From the NCBI RefSeq assembly GCF_002224285.1, contig NZ_CP022436.1:2232001-2296000 (forward strand): a DNA stretch of 64,000 nt, read 5' to 3'. The translations under genes were made by a program, and so were the position numbers. Positions 17,711-25,869 of the stretch are shown here, in pieces. Under the pieces are notes generated by a model, which saw only the letters and a list, made by a program, of their open reading frames with translations, was not told the origin of the DNA and searched no databases. Positions within the stretch are counted from its first letter, which is position 1, and every line of letters begins with the position of its first letter. This stretch comes from Arthrobacter sp. YN. Its GTDB lineage: Bacteria; Actinomycetota; Actinomycetes; Actinomycetales; Micrococcaceae.

Positions 17711-18970
17711 TTGAATCGAGAACCCACCATAGGAGCAGCACCCGCCGCTTCAACCACCCAGCCAAACCTCCACACGCAGACGAGCTCCGGAGATACCGCC
17801 CATACCCCGTGGGGTAGGCTTCTGCTGCTTTCCGCAGCGGCATTCACTGCCGTTACCACCGAGTTGCTCCCTTCAGGACTGCTCCCCCAGATCAGCCGTG
17901 ACCTAAGGGTTGAGGAAACCAGTGTTGGCATCCTCACAGGGGCCTACGCACTGGTTATCGTATTCACAGCGTTGCCCTTGTCACGGGTGTTGGGCGGTCG
18001 AGTTCCTCGGAAGAACCTACTGATCGCGACCATGTTTACATTCGCGGTAAGTAACGTGCTCCTTGCATGCAGCCCAACGTTGGAACTTGCCATGGCGGCC
18101 AGGCTACTTGGCGGCATTGCGCACGGGATGCTGTGGGTTGGCATTGCTCCATACGCGGCACGGATCGTTCCGGAAGCTTCTGTGGGCAAAGCAATGGCAA
18201 TCGTTTTTGCCGGCAACAGTGTCGCTCTGACCGCCGGCGCGCCAGTGGGCACACTTATGGGCTCCATTATGTCGTGGCGTCTGTCATTCCTGCTCCTGGC
18301 AGGAATCGGACTAGCCATTTCCGCGGTATGCATCTGGCTGCTGCCTGCTGCACATGACAAGGACACCAAAACAAGCCCGTCGATTTTCAAGGCGTTTAGA
18401 CTGCCAGGCGTTGTTGCGGTCGTCACGGCTTGGCCGCTGCTAGTGCTTGGCCATTTCACACTCTTCACCTACGTTGCGCCTTTCCTCCATGCCACCGGTC
18501 TACCTGAGGAATTCACCGGTGCACTCCTGTCCCTCGTAGGAGGCGCAAGCCTGGTAGGAATCTGGATTGCAGGTCGGACAGCGGATTCCTACCCGAGACG
18601 ATCCCTTCTGTGGACTGTCGCGGGGCTAGTTACCGCTTTCGGCCTGCTGCCAGTGCTGGGCGGCATAGGGGTAGCTGGACCTCTTCTTGTGGCCCTTTGG
18701 GGGGCAGCGTTTGGAGCACTGGGCATCTATAACCAAGCAGCGATCCTGCGCGCCGGTGGAGAACACAAAGACGCAGCCAACAGTCTCTCCGTTGTGACTA
18801 TTCAGCTTGGCATCAGCATCGGATCAGCCTTCGGTTCCATGGCCATGACCTTGCTCGGTCCCCAGCAGGTGCCGCTGGCAGCAGCGATACCAGTTGCCGC
18901 CGCCCTCGCAATCATCTTCGTCAGCAGGCGCAGTGGATATCCGGCAGGTCCCAGGGAGTCGCGGTCCTAG
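17711..18970 (+). CDS. MFS transporter, DHA1 drug/metabolite exporter type
   Basis: 419 residues with a hydrophilic N-terminal extension of about 35 residues and twelve predicted helices. The TTELLPSGLLPQISRDL start of helix 1 and the RVPRKNLL loop 2/3 motif place it in the DHA1 (Cmx/AraJ-like) branch, usually exporters. The TTG start at 17711 is supported by GAGGA 8-12 nt upstream. It lies in the same direction as the amine oxidase gene, 170 nt downstream, and probably exports a pathway intermediate or confers tolerance to the substrate. Confidence 0.85.
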   Translation: MNREPTIGAAPAASTTQPNLHTQTSSGDTAHTPWGRLLLLSAAAFTAVTTELLPSGLLPQISRDLRVEETSVGILTGAYALVIVFTALPLSRVLGGRVPRKNLLIATMFTFAVSNVLLACSPTLELAMAARLLGGIAHGMLWVGIAPYAARIVPEASVGKAMAIVFAGNSVALTAGAPVGTLMGSIMSWRLSFLLLAGIGLAISAVCIWLLPAAHDKDTKTSPSIFKAFRLPGVVAVVTAWPLLVLGHFTLFTYVAPFLHATGLPEEFTGALLSLVGGASLVGIWIAGRTADSYPRRSLLWTVAGLVTAFGLLPVLGGIGVAGPLLVALWGAAFGALGIYNQAAILRAGGEHKDAANSLSVVTIQLGISIGSAFGSMAMTLLGPQQVPLAAAIPVAAALAIIFVSRRSGYPAGPRESRS

Positions 18971-19372
18971 TTCTTCCGCAAGGCGTGTCTGCATCCCGCC
19001 CACATTTCGCTGCTGGACATGATCGAGGATCATCAGCTGCAAATCCAATCCAGGAAGAGCCCGCCGTCCTCCGTGTGCGAAGCCGTGCGGCGCCGCCGAC
19101 CTTTGGGCCGCCTGCTCATAGTTTCCGGCTGGGAATCCCGGTGAGGTCGACATGGAGATCAAACAACCCTCTCACCTGCAGCCTCCCACTCCTGTAAAGG
19201 AGCTGCCGGCATATGCTTACGTTTGTGGGCAAACTGGCGGCCCAGCGTCATGCCTTTGCACAACTTTTCTCTTGCGTTTCAGCACGGCTGACGTTGAAGG
19301 TTCTGATTGTTTGAAAGTGATCTGGGCTGCGATGTTGCGCCAGTCAAGGACTGACGTTTCGGATTCACGTTT
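18971..19372. other. Intergenic region between converging genes
   Basis: About 400 bases between the MFS gene and the terminator of the opposite operon. I see no credible gene, repeat or promoter in it. Confidence 0.4.
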
Positions 19373-19418
19373 AAGCACGAAAGGGCCGCGTCCTAACGGA
19401 CGCAACCCTTTCGTGCTT
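19373..19418. terminator. Bidirectional terminator hairpin
   Basis: The outer stem AAGCACGAAAGGG / CCCTTTCGTGCTT (13 bp) encloses an inner stem GCGTCC-taac-GGACGC. It lies 11 nt beyond the stop of the minus-strand SnoaL gene and between converging transcription units. Confidence 0.85.
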
Positions 19419-19429
19419 CAAGCCAACGC

Positions 19430-19807
19430 TTAGACGGTGGCCGCTGCCACGGGAACCGGCGCATCTTCGTAGTAGCGGACGGCCGTAAACTTGCCGTCCT
19501 GGATTTCAACGAGGATCACACCATCGAGTGTGACGGCCCCCCCATCGTTGTCTTTCAGATTAACGCGGAATTCAAAGACCGCCGAGGACTCTCCGTTGCC
19601 CCATTCATTCAGGATTTCAATGGAGAGTTCCGGGTAGACGCTGTAGAACTCCTCGGTCATCTCTCGAATGGCATCGTGCCCCTTCTTTGCGGGTCCGCCT
19701 GCGGGATGGAAAACGGCGTCCGGGTGGAAGTGGCTCAGCACCGCCTCAAGGTCGCGCCTGCACTCGGCGTCCCAGACGGACGTCTGAAGTTCTCTGGCTG
19801 TGGTCAT
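19430..19807 (-). CDS. SnoaL-like/nuclear transport factor 2 family protein
   Basis: 125 residues with the compact alpha+beta barrel pattern of SnoaL-like proteins: an N-terminal helix pair (LQTSVWDAECRRDLEAVLSHF), HPDAVFHPAGG, then FRVNLKDNDGG and ILVEIQDGKFTAVRYYED. The family includes steroid isomerase-like, polyketide cyclase-like and dehydratase enzymes, which often have no cofactor. It is the last gene of a three-gene operon: its start overlaps the cupin stop (TGATG) and it ends just before a strong hairpin. A small lyase or isomerase step acting on the monooxygenase product is plausible. Confidence 0.8.
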   Translation of the reverse strand: MTTARELQTSVWDAECRRDLEAVLSHFHPDAVFHPAGGPAKKGHDAIREMTEEFYSVYPELSIEILNEWGNGESSAVFEFRVNLKDNDGGAVTLDGVILVEIQDGKFTAVRYYEDAPVPVAAATV

Positions 19808-20196
19808 CAGTTTTCTCCTGTTTCAGTTGCGGTAGGTACGTTCCAAATGGTGTAGATTTTCCGGACCGTCTCTTCGATATCCCATGTGCCGCGCCAGCCG
19901 AGGGGAGCGATGAGTACGGCCCCCGGCTTTATCTCGTGGACGGTTCCGTCTGCGCTGGTGATGGTGCCCTTGCCGGAGAGGAAGTGCATCAGTTCCGTGT
20001 CATGTTCGCGTGCTGAGTCGAATCGACCCGGCGTGCACTCCCACACTCCACTGCGCCCTCCTGCGTCCGCATGCAGGACCCGGAATGACTCCACTGGCGC
20101 GCCGGACAGCGCGGGGACGCGGGGGCGGCTCTGGGTTAGCTCTTCGGTCTCTGGTGCACCGCGGTAGACGATTACGCCTAGGGCTTCTTCGGTCAT
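19807..20196 (-). CDS. Cupin domain protein (DUF861/ureidoglycine-hydrolase-like)
   Basis: 129 residues with a single cupin_3 barrel. The GRSGVWECTPGRFDSAREHDTELMHFLSGKGTI segment carries the first cupin motif, and the IKPGAVLIAPLGWRGTWDI stretch the second. The Glu-containing ELMHFLSG form and the GWRGTW stretch are typical of the DUF861 cupins linked to (S)-ureidoglycine aminohydrolase and to unknown catabolic genes. It overlaps the monooxygenase by 4 nt (ATGA), so the two are translated together. The exact role is unknown. Confidence 0.8.
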   Translation of the reverse strand: MTEEALGVIVYRGAPETEELTQSRPRVPALSGAPVESFRVLHADAGGRSGVWECTPGRFDSAREHDTELMHFLSGKGTITSADGTVHEIKPGAVLIAPLGWRGTWDIEETVRKIYTIWNVPTATETGEN

Positions 20197-21314
20197 TCGG
20201 CGGCACCTCGGGGTCCGAGGTCTGCGATCCTCGGCCGAACTTCGCGGCCCAAGAGCTCAAGATGGCGGCGGTAGGGCTCAGGGTCTTGGCTGTAGTCGAA
20301 AGTGAACGACAGAAGCGCCCCTACGCCACCGAGCTCGTCATTGAACTTGGTGATCTTATCCACGACGGTGTCCGGCGAGCCGATGATGAAGAAGTTGTCC
20401 ACCATCCACTCGAGCGTCAGTTCATCAATGGTCATACCAGGATCCAGAAGCAACTCCCCGAGAGCGTACTTCTTGCCACCACGATCACGTACTGCCCTGA
20501 ATGTCGGCAGTACAAGGTCTTCCCAGGTACGGCCAGCAGGGCCTTCAAGGAAGAGCTTGCGCGCTTCAGCGTCCGTGTCTGCAACGAACACGTCACGCAT
20601 GACGCGCCAGTTTGAGCGATCCGGCGTGTGGCCAGCTTCTACGGCGGCTCGTTCGTAGGTGTCCCACTGCTGGAGCAGTGCGGCCATGCCTACCTGCTGG
20701 CTCATGGGGGAGAAGCCTCGACGACCGGCCTCTACGAAGGTCGGTGAAGTGGGCTGGACGCCCGTCATCATGACCTCTGGATGCGGGTTCTGGAAGGGCT
20801 TGAGGTGGGGGCCGTTCCATTGGTCGGAGTGCGCCGGCATGTCTACGGTCCAGAATTCGCCTTCAAGGCGAAAAGGTCCCTGACGGGTCCAGATGGACGT
20901 GATGACGTCCACTGCCTCGTCGAAACGCTTCGGATTTCCCAGTTCGATGTTGAAGAGCTGGGCGTCGGTTGGGAACGAGCCCGGGGCGAACCCTGCGATG
21001 TAGCGTCCACCAGTCATGTGATCCAGGTACATCAGCCTGGTCGCGAGTGCGATGGGGTTGTGATAGGGGAGCAAGTGTGCCGCAGCCCCCAGTTTAAGGC
21101 GCGTAGTTTCACGCGCTGCTGCCGCAATCATGAGATCGGGAGCCGGGTTCGGCTCGTGCCCAATCGTGTGGTGTTCGGCAAAGAAGATCTCGTCCAGACC
21201 ATATTCGTCGGCCCATCGAGCCACCTGAAGGTCCCACTCGATCACTTCCTGCAGTGTCCGCTTTCCGTCCACGTATGCTTGCGCATACGGAGGGCTGAAG
21301 AATCCAAGTTCCAT
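20193..21314 (-). CDS. LLM class flavin-dependent monooxygenase
   Basis: 373-residue TIM-barrel bacterial-luciferase-like enzyme. MELGFFSPPYAQ starts strand 1, EIFFAEHH and DLMIAAAA are typical early elements, and YNP/IALATRLMYLDHMTGGRYIAGFAPG is the conserved flavin-binding region. The late FFIIGSPDTVVDKI segment is the family C-terminal signature. I chose the ATG at 21314 because the upstream 25-residue extension has no homology-like features. It oxidises a substrate with reduced FMN and oxygen; the flavin reductase at 14639-15175 is the only obvious reductase of the matching type nearby. It heads an operon with the cupin and SnoaL genes. The half-site TTATACAG overlaps its leader. Confidence 0.9.
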   Translation of the reverse strand: MELGFFSPPYAQAYVDGKRTLQEVIEWDLQVARWADEYGLDEIFFAEHHTIGHEPNPAPDLMIAAAARETTRLKLGAAAHLLPYHNPIALATRLMYLDHMTGGRYIAGFAPGSFPTDAQLFNIELGNPKRFDEAVDVITSIWTRQGPFRLEGEFWTVDMPAHSDQWNGPHLKPFQNPHPEVMMTGVQPTSPTFVEAGRRGFSPMSQQVGMAALLQQWDTYERAAVEAGHTPDRSNWRVMRDVFVADTDAEARKLFLEGPAGRTWEDLVLPTFRAVRDRGGKKYALGELLLDPGMTIDELTLEWMVDNFFIIGSPDTVVDKITKFNDELGGVGALLSFTFDYSQDPEPYRRHLELLGREVRPRIADLGPRGAAE

Positions 21315-21445
21315 AGCTGTATAAATTCCCTTCAGTGCACGCTGGAATGGTGGTCCTACTAACCTCCCCGAGCGGCACCAGAGGGACAATTAGCGCAAAC
21401 CTCAAACATTCGCTGTCTGCTTGTGGATGCGCATAGGACTAGTGT

Positions 21446-21461
21446 CTTCATCTAAATGAAG
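21446..21461. promoter_or_regulatory. Palindrome in the divergent promoter region
   Basis: CTTCAT-ctaa-ATGAAG, a perfect 6-bp inverted repeat in the 207-nt region between the divergent monooxygenase operon and the second SDR copy. A regulator-binding site is possible; no direct proof. Confidence 0.4.
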
Positions 21462-21509
21462 AGGTTGGTTCCATATGTTGGGACAGTGGTGCCGTCACTT
21501 AGGGAGCGG

Positions 21510-22286
21510 GACACTTTTCACATGGTTAATCGATTGGAAAACACGGTTGCGCTTGTTACCGGTGCCGCGCAGGGTCAGGGTGCCGCGCATGTCGAGCGTC
21601 TTGCTCGTGAAGGTGCCCGGGTTATTGGAACGGATGTCCTTGATGAGCAGGGGGAGATGCTTGCCGAGCAGCTCACCGCTGAGGGGCTGAAGGTTGTCTA
21701 CCGGCACGCCGACGTTTCATCCAAGGATGACTGGGACGCCGTCATTGCCAGCATGGATCCGAGCTGGGGTCCGGTCAACGTTCTGGTCAACAATGCCGGC
21801 ATCGGGTCGCCCGCTGCCGTGTCCGACATTGGCATCGAGGAGTGGGACCGGGTCGTCCGGATCAACCAGACAGGCATTCTGCTGGGGATGCAGGCGGTCA
21901 TTCCCGGGATGATTGCCCACGGTTCGGGCTCGATCATCAACATCGCCTCGTCCTGGGCGCACCGCGGCGGTACCGAAACCGGTGCCGTCGCCTACGTCAC
22001 GACCAAGGCCGCCGTGCTGGGGATCACCAGGAACGCGGCCATGAACCTGGGCACGCGCGGGATCCGCGTGAACTCGATCTCGCCCGGCTATGTCCGCACC
22101 GCGCAGATCGAAGCAGCCGAAAAGACAGACCCCGAACGCGTGGCCAACGACGTGGCCAAGATTCCCATGCGCCGCATGGCCAAACCCGCCGAGATCGCCA
22201 AAGCGGTTAGCTTCCTGGCTTCGGATGATTCCTCGTACATCACCGGAATCGACCTCCTCGTCGACGGCGGCATCAACCTGACCTGA
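21510..22286 (+). repeat. Long direct repeat, copy 2
   Basis: Second copy of the 777-nt block at 2721-3497, in the same orientation. The flanks differ completely. The two copies bracket about 18 kb carrying the ABC operon, the PucR gene, the flavin enzymes and the monooxygenase operon. Confidence 0.95.
21522..22286 (+). CDS. Short-chain dehydrogenase/reductase, copy 2 of an identical pair
   Basis: 254 residues, identical in sequence to the protein encoded at 2733-3497 and with the same SDR motifs (TGAAQGQG, NNAG, YVTTK). The DNA differs only at the third positions of six codons and in the stop codon (TGA instead of TAA), all near the two ends. Here the gene is divergent from the luciferase-like monooxygenase operon, which suggests that this dehydrogenase acts in the same pathway. 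An in-frame ATG at 21456 is not shared with copy 1 and is probably not used. Confidence 0.9.
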   Translation: MVNRLENTVALVTGAAQGQGAAHVERLAREGARVIGTDVLDEQGEMLAEQLTAEGLKVVYRHADVSSKDDWDAVIASMDPSWGPVNVLVNNAGIGSPAAVSDIGIEEWDRVVRINQTGILLGMQAVIPGMIAHGSGSIINIASSWAHRGGTETGAVAYVTTKAAVLGITRNAAMNLGTRGIRVNSISPGYVRTAQIEAAEKTDPERVANDVAKIPMRRMAKPAEIAKAVSFLASDDSSYITGIDLLVDGGINLT

Positions 22287-22703
22287 ACACCAACCCAAGG
22301 TACAACGGTGGCTTCAGGGCCGGCGATCTACTCGCCGCTCTGGAGCCACACCTATCTCTGGAGCCTTTCGTAGCAGGTATTCATGATCCGCATGATGCCA
22401 ACGGCAGGGACACGGGGGAGTGTCCTCCCAGCTTAAGCGCTGGCCGTCATGTGTCTTCGGCGTCCTGCTTGTCATGGCATATAGAGATTCGACGGTCTTT
22501 CATGTGTAGAGCTAATGGTGAGAGCAGACCATACCGTCCATCATCGTTAATGTGCTCCCGGACAAAAGTTGGAACGGGAAATTCACAAGATCCTTGCGGT
22601 TTCTCGAGCGAGCAGAAGCCCAAGGTACTGGCACCCATCAGACCGGCAGCGACGCCCTGCTTCGACACGCCACCGTACCCTCTCACGTACTCGAAGGACG
22701 ACG
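22287..22703. other. Intergenic region before the Nudix gene
   Basis: 417 bases without a convincing gene. A small stem GGACAC-ggggga-GTGTCC at 22408-22425 may terminate the SDR transcript. AAGGAC just before 22704 is the ribosome-binding site of the Nudix gene. Confidence 0.4.
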
Positions 22704-23228
22704 ATGAAAACTCAGACTCTAGGGTCAGTAGCCTCGATGCACCCCGCTGAGGCGACTGAGGTCCCAGCGGGACACACTGTGGTTGCTGTGGTCGTTCAGT
22801 GGCGGGCAAAGATCGCTCTCTTCAAACGTAGTCAGAGCCTCCGCCATGAGAGCGGCCAATGGCACTGCATTACGGGCTATATGGAGCCAGGGCGCACCCC
22901 CGTGCAGCAGGCCATGGAGGAGTTGCGGGAAGAAACCGGCTTGGAACAGTCAGATATTTCCGAACTTCGATCCGGTCCGAAACTGATGATGAGAGACGGC
23001 AGCGGTGCACCGTGGCTCGTACATACATTTACGGCAGTCACATGTACCCGCCGACTCGAGATCGACTGGGAGCATGAGGCCTACCGTTGGACGCCACCTA
23101 GCAAGGTCAAGCGCTTTTCCAACCGCGCCTACTGGTTGGATCAGGTGTTGGAAGCAACTGGCTTCCATGTCCAGGGAGCCGCGGGGTTTGGTCCCCGAGC
23201 AGCCTCATTAAGGAAGCAGTCAGCCTAG
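22704..23228 (+). CDS. Nudix hydrolase family protein
   Basis: 174 residues with a Nudix fold: GQWHCITGYMEPG leads into the box region PVQQAMEELREETGL. The REUxEE core reads EELREE, so the arginine of the consensus box is Glu, and the glutamate expected seven residues after the first Gly is Arg. The box is therefore imperfect, and the normal diphosphate hydrolysis may be altered. I place the start at the ATG at 22704 with AAGGAC upstream rather than at 22569. Its role among catabolic genes is unclear; a house-cleaning or sensory function is possible. Confidence 0.75.
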   Translation: MKTQTLGSVASMHPAEATEVPAGHTVVAVVVQWRAKIALFKRSQSLRHESGQWHCITGYMEPGRTPVQQAMEELREETGLEQSDISELRSGPKLMMRDGSGAPWLVHTFTAVTCTRRLEIDWEHEAYRWTPPSKVKRFSNRAYWLDQVLEATGFHVQGAAGFGPRAASLRKQSA

Positions 23229-23317
23229 ACCGCTAACCGACACCGCTGGGCGCTGCAAAGCATCCCGTTTTAGCCACAGCACGTTTCTAACGAACCTTGA
23301 ATTTAGGAGTAGTTTCC

Positions 23318-23998
23318 ATGTCTAAGAAGATCGCGATCTTGCACACCAGCTTCGTGTTCGTGTCAGTCGAACCCATCATTACCGACCTCATAGCGGAACT
23401 TATTCCTGAAGCCGAAATTATTCATTTTGTTGACTCCGACGTTCTAGCGACAGTAGTGCGCGAAGGAGGCATCTCGTCACAGAGCGAAGCACGGATGGTC
23501 CATCTGGCCCAAGCCGCTGAAGCGGCGGGCGCGGACATCATCTTTTCTGCCTGCTCCTCTCTGGGCCCTGCTCTGGATACAGCGGCCCGGAATGTCGACA
23601 CGCCAGTCATAAAGATTGATGAAGCGATGGCAACAATCGCCGCCCGAGATGGCAATCGAATCGGTGTCCTTGCCACAGTACCGACCACCCTGGGCCCGAC
23701 ATCTGACCTCATTCGGACGAAAGCTGATGAAATGGGTCGAGTGACGTCCATTGAACAGAGGCTCTGCGAAGGGGCTTTTTCTGTTCTCATGTCCGGGGAC
23801 CGGGACAAACACGATGCCATTGTCATAGAGCAAGCGACAGATCTTGCCAGGACCACGGACATGATCGTGCTCGCTCAGGCATCCATGAACCGTTTGGCCG
23901 GGGTCATCGAGGAAAGGTCTAAGGTCAAGGTCCTTTCCAGCCCCCGACTGGGCGTAGAGCACCTTGCTGAGCACCTCACACGCAGTTCTGTCGCCTAA
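23318..23998 (+). CDS. Aspartate/glutamate racemase-fold protein, paralogue 2
   Basis: 226 residues, clearly paralogous to the protein at 13808-14470. They share ILHT/LIHT at the N-terminus, CSS-(L/V)-G around Cys79, the RIGVLAT-PTTL-PT stretch, RLCEGAFS with Cys150, and VLAQASM near the end. The TAGGAG site 8 nt before the ATG supports the start. Having two copies in one catabolic region suggests either two related chiral acids or two steps on one. The superfamily covers racemases, maleate isomerases and arylmalonate decarboxylases. Confidence 0.8.
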   Translation: MSKKIAILHTSFVFVSVEPIITDLIAELIPEAEIIHFVDSDVLATVVREGGISSQSEARMVHLAQAAEAAGADIIFSACSSLGPALDTAARNVDTPVIKIDEAMATIAARDGNRIGVLATVPTTLGPTSDLIRTKADEMGRVTSIEQRLCEGAFSVLMSGDRDKHDAIVIEQATDLARTTDMIVLAQASMNRLAGVIEERSKVKVLSSPRLGVEHLAEHLTRSSVA

Positions 23999-24211
23999 CC
24001 GGCACCTGGCCGCCGTTCCGACTTGACTCGGAGCTGCTTCATTTCACGGTGATCGCTCATCAGGTCATTGGCGAAGCACGTAGGCCGAGGACGTGCTCCG
24101 CCAGTCCGCCTCAATAAAAGCTGAGGTGATACGTCAACGCCATGGACCCGCCGCCTTCGGAGAAAGCGCACCAACGACAGGAAACAAACTATCCCCTGCT
24201 GAGCTGCACTG

Positions 24212-24938
24212 TTATCCGCTAAGCAAGCCCCGAAGGACCGCTGTACAGCTGCCCGTCAGGGCTAGGCCGAGAACGAGTGTATTGCCCGCTTTCTGGGGGA
24301 TGAACGGACTCAGGAAATGTCCTGTTCCTGCCCTAGGGCTACTGCTGCCAGGGATGATACCCAGCGCATAGGGGGCACTGTTTGCGGGTAGCCCTTTTGC
24401 TGCTAGGGAAAGAGTGTTTACGCCCAAGAGGAATACTTGCGCGGTGCCTACAAATTCTTCACGGGGCCAACGCTCGGACGCCGAGTGGACGGCTACCATG
24501 GGCCCCCAATCCGGCCGTGGTGGTCATGAAACCCGACAGTGCCCCGGCGATGAGTGCGCCTGGCAGTCCCGGAAGTAGTGCCCTTCTACGGCCTAGGATC
24601 ACTGCCAAGACTGCAGCAACGGAAATGCTTCCTACTCCGAGAAGGAGAGTTGTGGCGGAAACGGAAGAAGCCATAAGGGCGCCAAGCCGGATACCTGCCA
24701 GGGCCGGAATGAACATCGTCAGCACCCGGCGCCACTGGATACTTCGCCAAGTTGTGGCTACGACAGTTAGGCACAGCGCAGCGGATTGAGCATTTTCGAG
24801 TGAGACGCCCTCGGCCGGGCCGATCACCAGCACGAGAAATAGTGCGGCAACTAAGGCGAACCCCAGTCCGGTTATGCGTTGGGTAGCAGCGCCGAGCCAG
24901 ACTGCGGCGCAGACAAGCACGATTTGCTCGATGGTCAT
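24212..24938 (-). pseudogene. TauE/SafE-family permease, broken by an apparent +1 frameshift
   Basis: The first 140 or so residues (frame from 24938) form the N-terminal repeat of a TauE/SafE sulfite/organosulfur exporter, ending in FMTTTAGLG. The reading then shifts into a short unrelated tail. The C-terminal repeat (PMVAVHSASERWPREEF to LALTGS) continues in another frame from about 24500 down to 24212. Removing one base from the G5 run (CCCCC on the plus strand at about 24504-24508) restores 241 residues, a normal length. It is either a pseudogene or a sequencing indel. The family exports sulfonates, sulfite or small carboxylates. Confidence 0.75.
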
Positions 24939-25008
24939 GGAGAGGCAGCTCCCTTTGTGCTACCAGTCTCGTGGGGGAGTTGCCGGCACTGGAAGTACTT
25001 GGCGGTGC

Positions 25009-25467
25009 TCAGGGACGGCCGCCGCCTTCAACAGCTGCTCCCTCATCCAAGGAATCTCTTGAGATCCCGTCCAAAGCCGGGAACTCATATCCTTTGGGCA
25101 TCCAAACTCGCGTTCCCTCATCCCTGAACAGGGCTATGCGCCCACGTCCACCATCGAGCCATATCCAAACGACAGACGCATCGCGGGTTAATTCGTCGAC
25201 CTCGCCGCCAAGAACCGGACCGTTATCCCGCTCTACAAGGACGTAGATGCCCTCTTCCAGAAGCGCCCAGTCGTCGCTCTGAAGCTCGTCCCCCTTCTCA
25301 TAAGGGGTTTGCATACGGCGTCTGGCGCCACGGGCGTCGTGCGGAAATGCTTTGAGGTGGCGATGTAATCTGGTTTCCAGCCTGCCCCAGGGGTCTGTGT
25401 TGTAGGCGAAGGCCGTACCGGCGCTGGTGTGCTCGTCTTCTTGGATAGTAGAGGAAGATTTGTCCAT
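25009..25467 (-). CDS. Hypothetical protein, unrecognised
   Basis: 152 residues, acidic, no signal peptide or membrane helix. An Arg/His-rich segment in the first 50 residues (GRLETRLHRHL) is followed by a beta-rich stretch (WALLEEGIYVLVERDNGPVLGGEVDEL, then ASVVWIWLDGG) that resembles a small beta-barrel. I do not recognise the family. The beta-rich part loosely resembles the small proteins at 25633-25869 and 48088-48387. It follows the TauE remnant on the same strand. Confidence 0.55.
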   Translation of the reverse strand: MDKSSSTIQEDEHTSAGTAFAYNTDPWGRLETRLHRHLKAFPHDARGARRRMQTPYEKGDELQSDDWALLEEGIYVLVERDNGPVLGGEVDELTRDASVVWIWLDGGRGRIALFRDEGTRVWMPKGYEFPALDGISRDSLDEGAAVEGGGRP

Positions 25468-25632
25468 CAGAACTCCTAAAAGTTGGGACGCGTCGTTAGG
25501 GAATGCGCCACTGAACCATCAGTGCGTGAATTTGAGCGGTTGTCGAAGCTGCCAGATGCTGAGAGGCCGCGCTTAGTGCTGGCGACAGTATGCGAAGCAT
25601 CGCAGCATGGCATGTGGCGGACGAGCAGGCGC

Positions 25633-25869
25633 CTATACGTGACTGTACTTTTGGCTTGCTATCCCAACGATCTCCAGGACGTGGGCGTCAATCAAACGGA
25701 CCTCTCGTGTTGGCGTACGTAGGACTACTAGCCCAAGCGCTGGATAAGTCCGGAGTACCCTGCCTGTGTGATAAATCTTTCCCCTATGCCAGGCTTGTAA
25801 CCGATCTCCGGTCTTCAACTCCCTGAGCATCTCCAACACTGACTCGCTGACACCGTTGTCACCATCCAA
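25633..25869 (-). CDS. Small hypothetical protein
   Basis: 78 residues, soluble, mostly beta: LKTGDRLQAWHRGKIYHTGRV, then GLVVLRTPTREVRLIDAH. The pattern (L-R-x-L, G-x-I-x-H-x-G-x-V, G-L-x-x-x-x-x-x-T-R-x-x-x-x-x-x-x-H) also appears in the 99-residue protein at 48088-48387, suggesting a shared small domain. Function unknown. Confidence 0.5.
   Translation of the reverse strand: MDGDNGVSESVLEMLRELKTGDRLQAWHRGKIYHTGRVLRTYPALGLVVLRTPTREVRLIDAHVLEIVGIASQKYSHV

Noticed and set aside
16218..21314. Known nicotine or pyrimidine (Rut) pathway
   Set aside because: The amine oxidase and LLM enzyme match only at family level; the other marker genes of those pathways are missing.
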